5,810 nt of DNA, from assembly GCA_938002625.1 (NCBI GenBank), contig CALLAD010000071.1:1-5810 (forward strand), in the 5' to 3' direction. The stretch is from an uncultured Aquificaceae bacterium. GTDB taxonomy: Bacteria > Aquificota > Aquificia > Aquificales > Aquificaceae. A model generated the notes under the pieces. It was not told where the DNA came from. It ran no database searches and worked only from the letters and a program-made list of their open reading frames with translations. The translations under genes were made by a program, and so were the position numbers. Of this stretch, positions 4,477-5,810 are shown in pieces; positions within the stretch are counted from its first letter, which is position 1, and every line of letters starts with the position of its first letter.

Positions 4477-5445
4477 ATGGGAAGAGTAGAACTTGTAAAA
4501 GAGCAAGAGCTGAAAGAGGAGGATATTAGGGCACTTCAGGAGGAAATAAAAAAGCTTGCAAGGGAAAAGAATGCCGTTATACTTGCCCATTATTATCAAA
4601 GGCCAGAGGTACAAGATATAGCAGATTTTATAGGTGATTCCCTTGAGCTTTCAAGAAAGGCCTCACAGACGGACGCAGATATTATAGTCTTTTGTGGTGT
4701 ACGCTTTATGTGCGAGACGGCAAAAATAGTAAATCCAACAAAAAGGGTTTTGCATCCAAACCCAGAATCGGGCTGTCCAATGGCCGATATGATAAAGGCA
4801 GAGGATGTATTAAAGTTAAGAAAGGAGCATCCAGATGCTCAAGTTGTAGCATATGTAAACACCAATGCAGAGGTAAAGGCAGTATCCGACGTTTGCGTAA
4901 CTTCCGCCAATGCCATAAAAGTGGTTCAAAAGCTTGAAAGTAAAAAGATAATCTTTATACCAGACCAAGCTTTGGGCAATTGGGTAAAGAAACATGTGCC
5001 CGATAAGGAATTCATAATATGGCAAGGCTTTTGTCCACCACACTTTGAGTTTACAGCCAGAGAAGTTCAAAAGCTAAAGGAAAAGTATCCCGATGCCAAA
5101 GTGGCCGTACATCCCGAATGCCACCCAAAGGTTATAGAGATTGCAGATTTTGTTGGTTCCACTTCCCAGATAATAAACTACGCCACAAGCTGCGAAGCTA
5201 AGAGGGTAATAGTAATAACAGAAGTAGGATTAAAGTATACATTGATGAAGAAAAACCCCAATAAAGAATACATATTCCCAGAGTCTATGAACTATTGCGG
5301 CACCGTGTACTGCTGCACCATGAAAGGTATAACCCTGCCAAAGGTTTATCAAACTTTAAAGGAAGAAATAAACGAGGTAACTCTCCCAGAGGAAATAATA
5401 GAAAAAGCGAAAAAACCCATACTTAGAATGCTGGAGCTATCATGA
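4477..5445 (+). CDS. nadA: Quinolinate synthase NadA
   Basis: This is a 322-residue [4Fe-4S] enzyme that condenses iminoaspartate with dihydroxyacetone phosphate to quinolinate, the precursor of NAD, in the cytoplasm. The three cluster cysteines of the family fall in FCGVRF (Cys73), QGFCPPH (Cys186) and [10 protein letters not shown] (Cys279, the first of the CC pair). Other family blocks are [20 protein letters not shown] at 35-54, [13 protein letters not shown] at 93-105, [12 protein letters not shown] at 124-135, AVHPECHP at 210-217 and VITEVGL at 246-252. An in-frame ATG at 4444 would add MPYLFGIYYFI, but the TATACT at 4463 lies after it, so I prefer 4477. The TGA overlaps the ispG ATG. 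nadB and nadC are not in the window. Confidence 0.95.
   Translation: MGRVELVKEQELKEEDIRALQEEIKKLAREKNAVILAHYYQRPEVQDIADFIGDSLELSRKASQTDADIIVFCGVRFMCETAKIVNPTKRVLHPNPESGCPMADMIKAEDVLKLRKEHPDAQVVAYVNTNAEVKAVSDVCVTSANAIKVVQKLESKKIIFIPDQALGNWVKKHVPDKEFIIWQGFCPPHFEFTAREVQKLKEKYPDAKVAVHPECHPKVIEIADFVGSTSQIINYATSCEAKRVIVITEVGLKYTLMKKNPNKEYIFPESMNYCGTVYCCTMKGITLPKVYQTLKEEINEVTLPEEIIEKAKKPILRMLELS
5433..5436 (+). promoter_or_regulatory. Shine-Dalgarno GGAG for ispG
   Basis: GGAG lies 5 bases before the ispG ATG at 5442, within the last codons of nadA. It fixes the ispG start and indicates internal initiation coupled to termination of nadA at the ATGA junction. Confidence 0.7.
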
Positions 5446-5810
5446 TAGAACGTAGGAAGACACGTCAAATAAGGGTAGGGTGGGTAAAAGTTGGTGGAGA
5501 TGCCCCCATTGTTGTCCAGTCTATGACTTCAACAAAAACACACCATATAGATGCCACCCTTGAACAGATAAGGAGATTACACCAAGCGGGATGTGAGCTT
5601 ATAAGGGTTGCAGTGCCCCATGAAGAGGATGTGGAGGCTTTACCAGATATAGTGAAAAACTCACCCATGCCTGTTATAGCCGATATACACTTTGCACCCT
5701 CTTATGCCTTTAAATCTATGGAAAAGGGAGTACATGGTATAAGGATAAACCCAGGAAACATAGGCAAGGAAGAGATAGTAAAAGAAATTGTGGAAGAGGC
5801 AAAAAGGAAG
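5442..5810 (+). CDS. ispG: 4-hydroxy-3-methylbut-2-enyl diphosphate synthase IspG (GcpE), partial (N-terminal 123 residues)
   Basis: The visible N-terminal third matches IspG, which makes HMBPP from MEcPP in the non-mevalonate isoprenoid pathway. The family blocks are all present: [19 protein letters not shown] at 1-19, [19 protein letters not shown] at 22-40, [11 protein letters not shown] at 49-59, PVIADIHF at 77-84, and [10 protein letters not shown] at 99-108. These belong to the TIM-barrel substrate-binding domain. The C-terminal domain with the [4Fe-4S] cysteines lies beyond the right edge, so roughly 235 residues of a typical 360 are missing. The ATG overlaps the nadA stop as ATGA, with GGAG 5 bases upstream. 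It is co-transcribed with nadA; both products carry [4Fe-4S] clusters. Confidence 0.95.
   Translation, partial: MIERRKTRQIRVGWVKVGGDAPIVVQSMTSTKTHHIDATLEQIRRLHQAGCELIRVAVPHEEDVEALPDIVKNSPMPVIADIHFAPSYAFKSMEKGVHGIRINPGNIGKEEIVKEIVEEAKRK

Noticed and set aside
1..5810. Mobile element, defence system or gene transfer island
   Set aside because: No transposase, integrase, long terminal repeats, direct-repeat array or shift in base or codon use was seen; the genes are housekeeping families with uniform codon use.

Overview
This 5.8 kb window looks like chromosomal core DNA of a thermophilic Gram-negative bacterium, most likely of the Aquificales (Hydrogenobacter, Thermocrinis or Aquifex type). 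The assignment is inferred from several signs. Ile is very often ATA and Arg very often AGG. The proteins are rich in Lys and Glu. An LptB-type ATPase implies a lipopolysaccharide outer membrane, and the DnaC-like ATPase resembles the Aquifex helicase loader as I recall it. Only about 2.7% of the window lies outside genes. I see no RNA gene, CRISPR array, transposon or phage gene.

Layout from left to right. Minus strand, 1-1311: lptB followed by a cytoplasmic sulfite-oxidase-like molybdopterin protein that runs off the left edge. Plus strand, 1354-2010: a rhomboid intramembrane protease, divergent from lptB. Minus strand, 2000-2638: a DnaC-like helicase loader, convergent with and overlapping the rhomboid gene. 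Plus strand, 2657-3424: surE, divergent from dnaC with only 18 bp between start codons. Minus strand, 3405-4401: a three-gene operon in which a FluC/CrcB fluoride channel sits between two paralogous DUF190 (PII-like) genes. Plus strand, 4477-5810: nadA and ispG, overlapping by ATGA. Both encode [4Fe-4S] enzymes, one for NAD synthesis and one for isoprenoid synthesis; ispG runs off the right edge.

The genes are mostly unrelated housekeeping functions packed tightly together. The most distinctive feature is regulatory. Each of the seven genes that has its own upstream gap carries a TATAAT-like -10 hexamer only 6-8 bases before the ATG and lacks a Shine-Dalgarno sequence at normal spacing. That arrangement is expected for leaderless transcripts. 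Two genes inside operons, fluC and ispG, instead have good Shine-Dalgarno sequences. The other notable points are the DUF190-fluC-DUF190 operon, a Tyr/Leu replacement in the FluC 'Phe box', an Asn in the DnaC Walker B motif, and paired ATGCC...GGCAT dyads in the nadA/DUF190 divergent gap.
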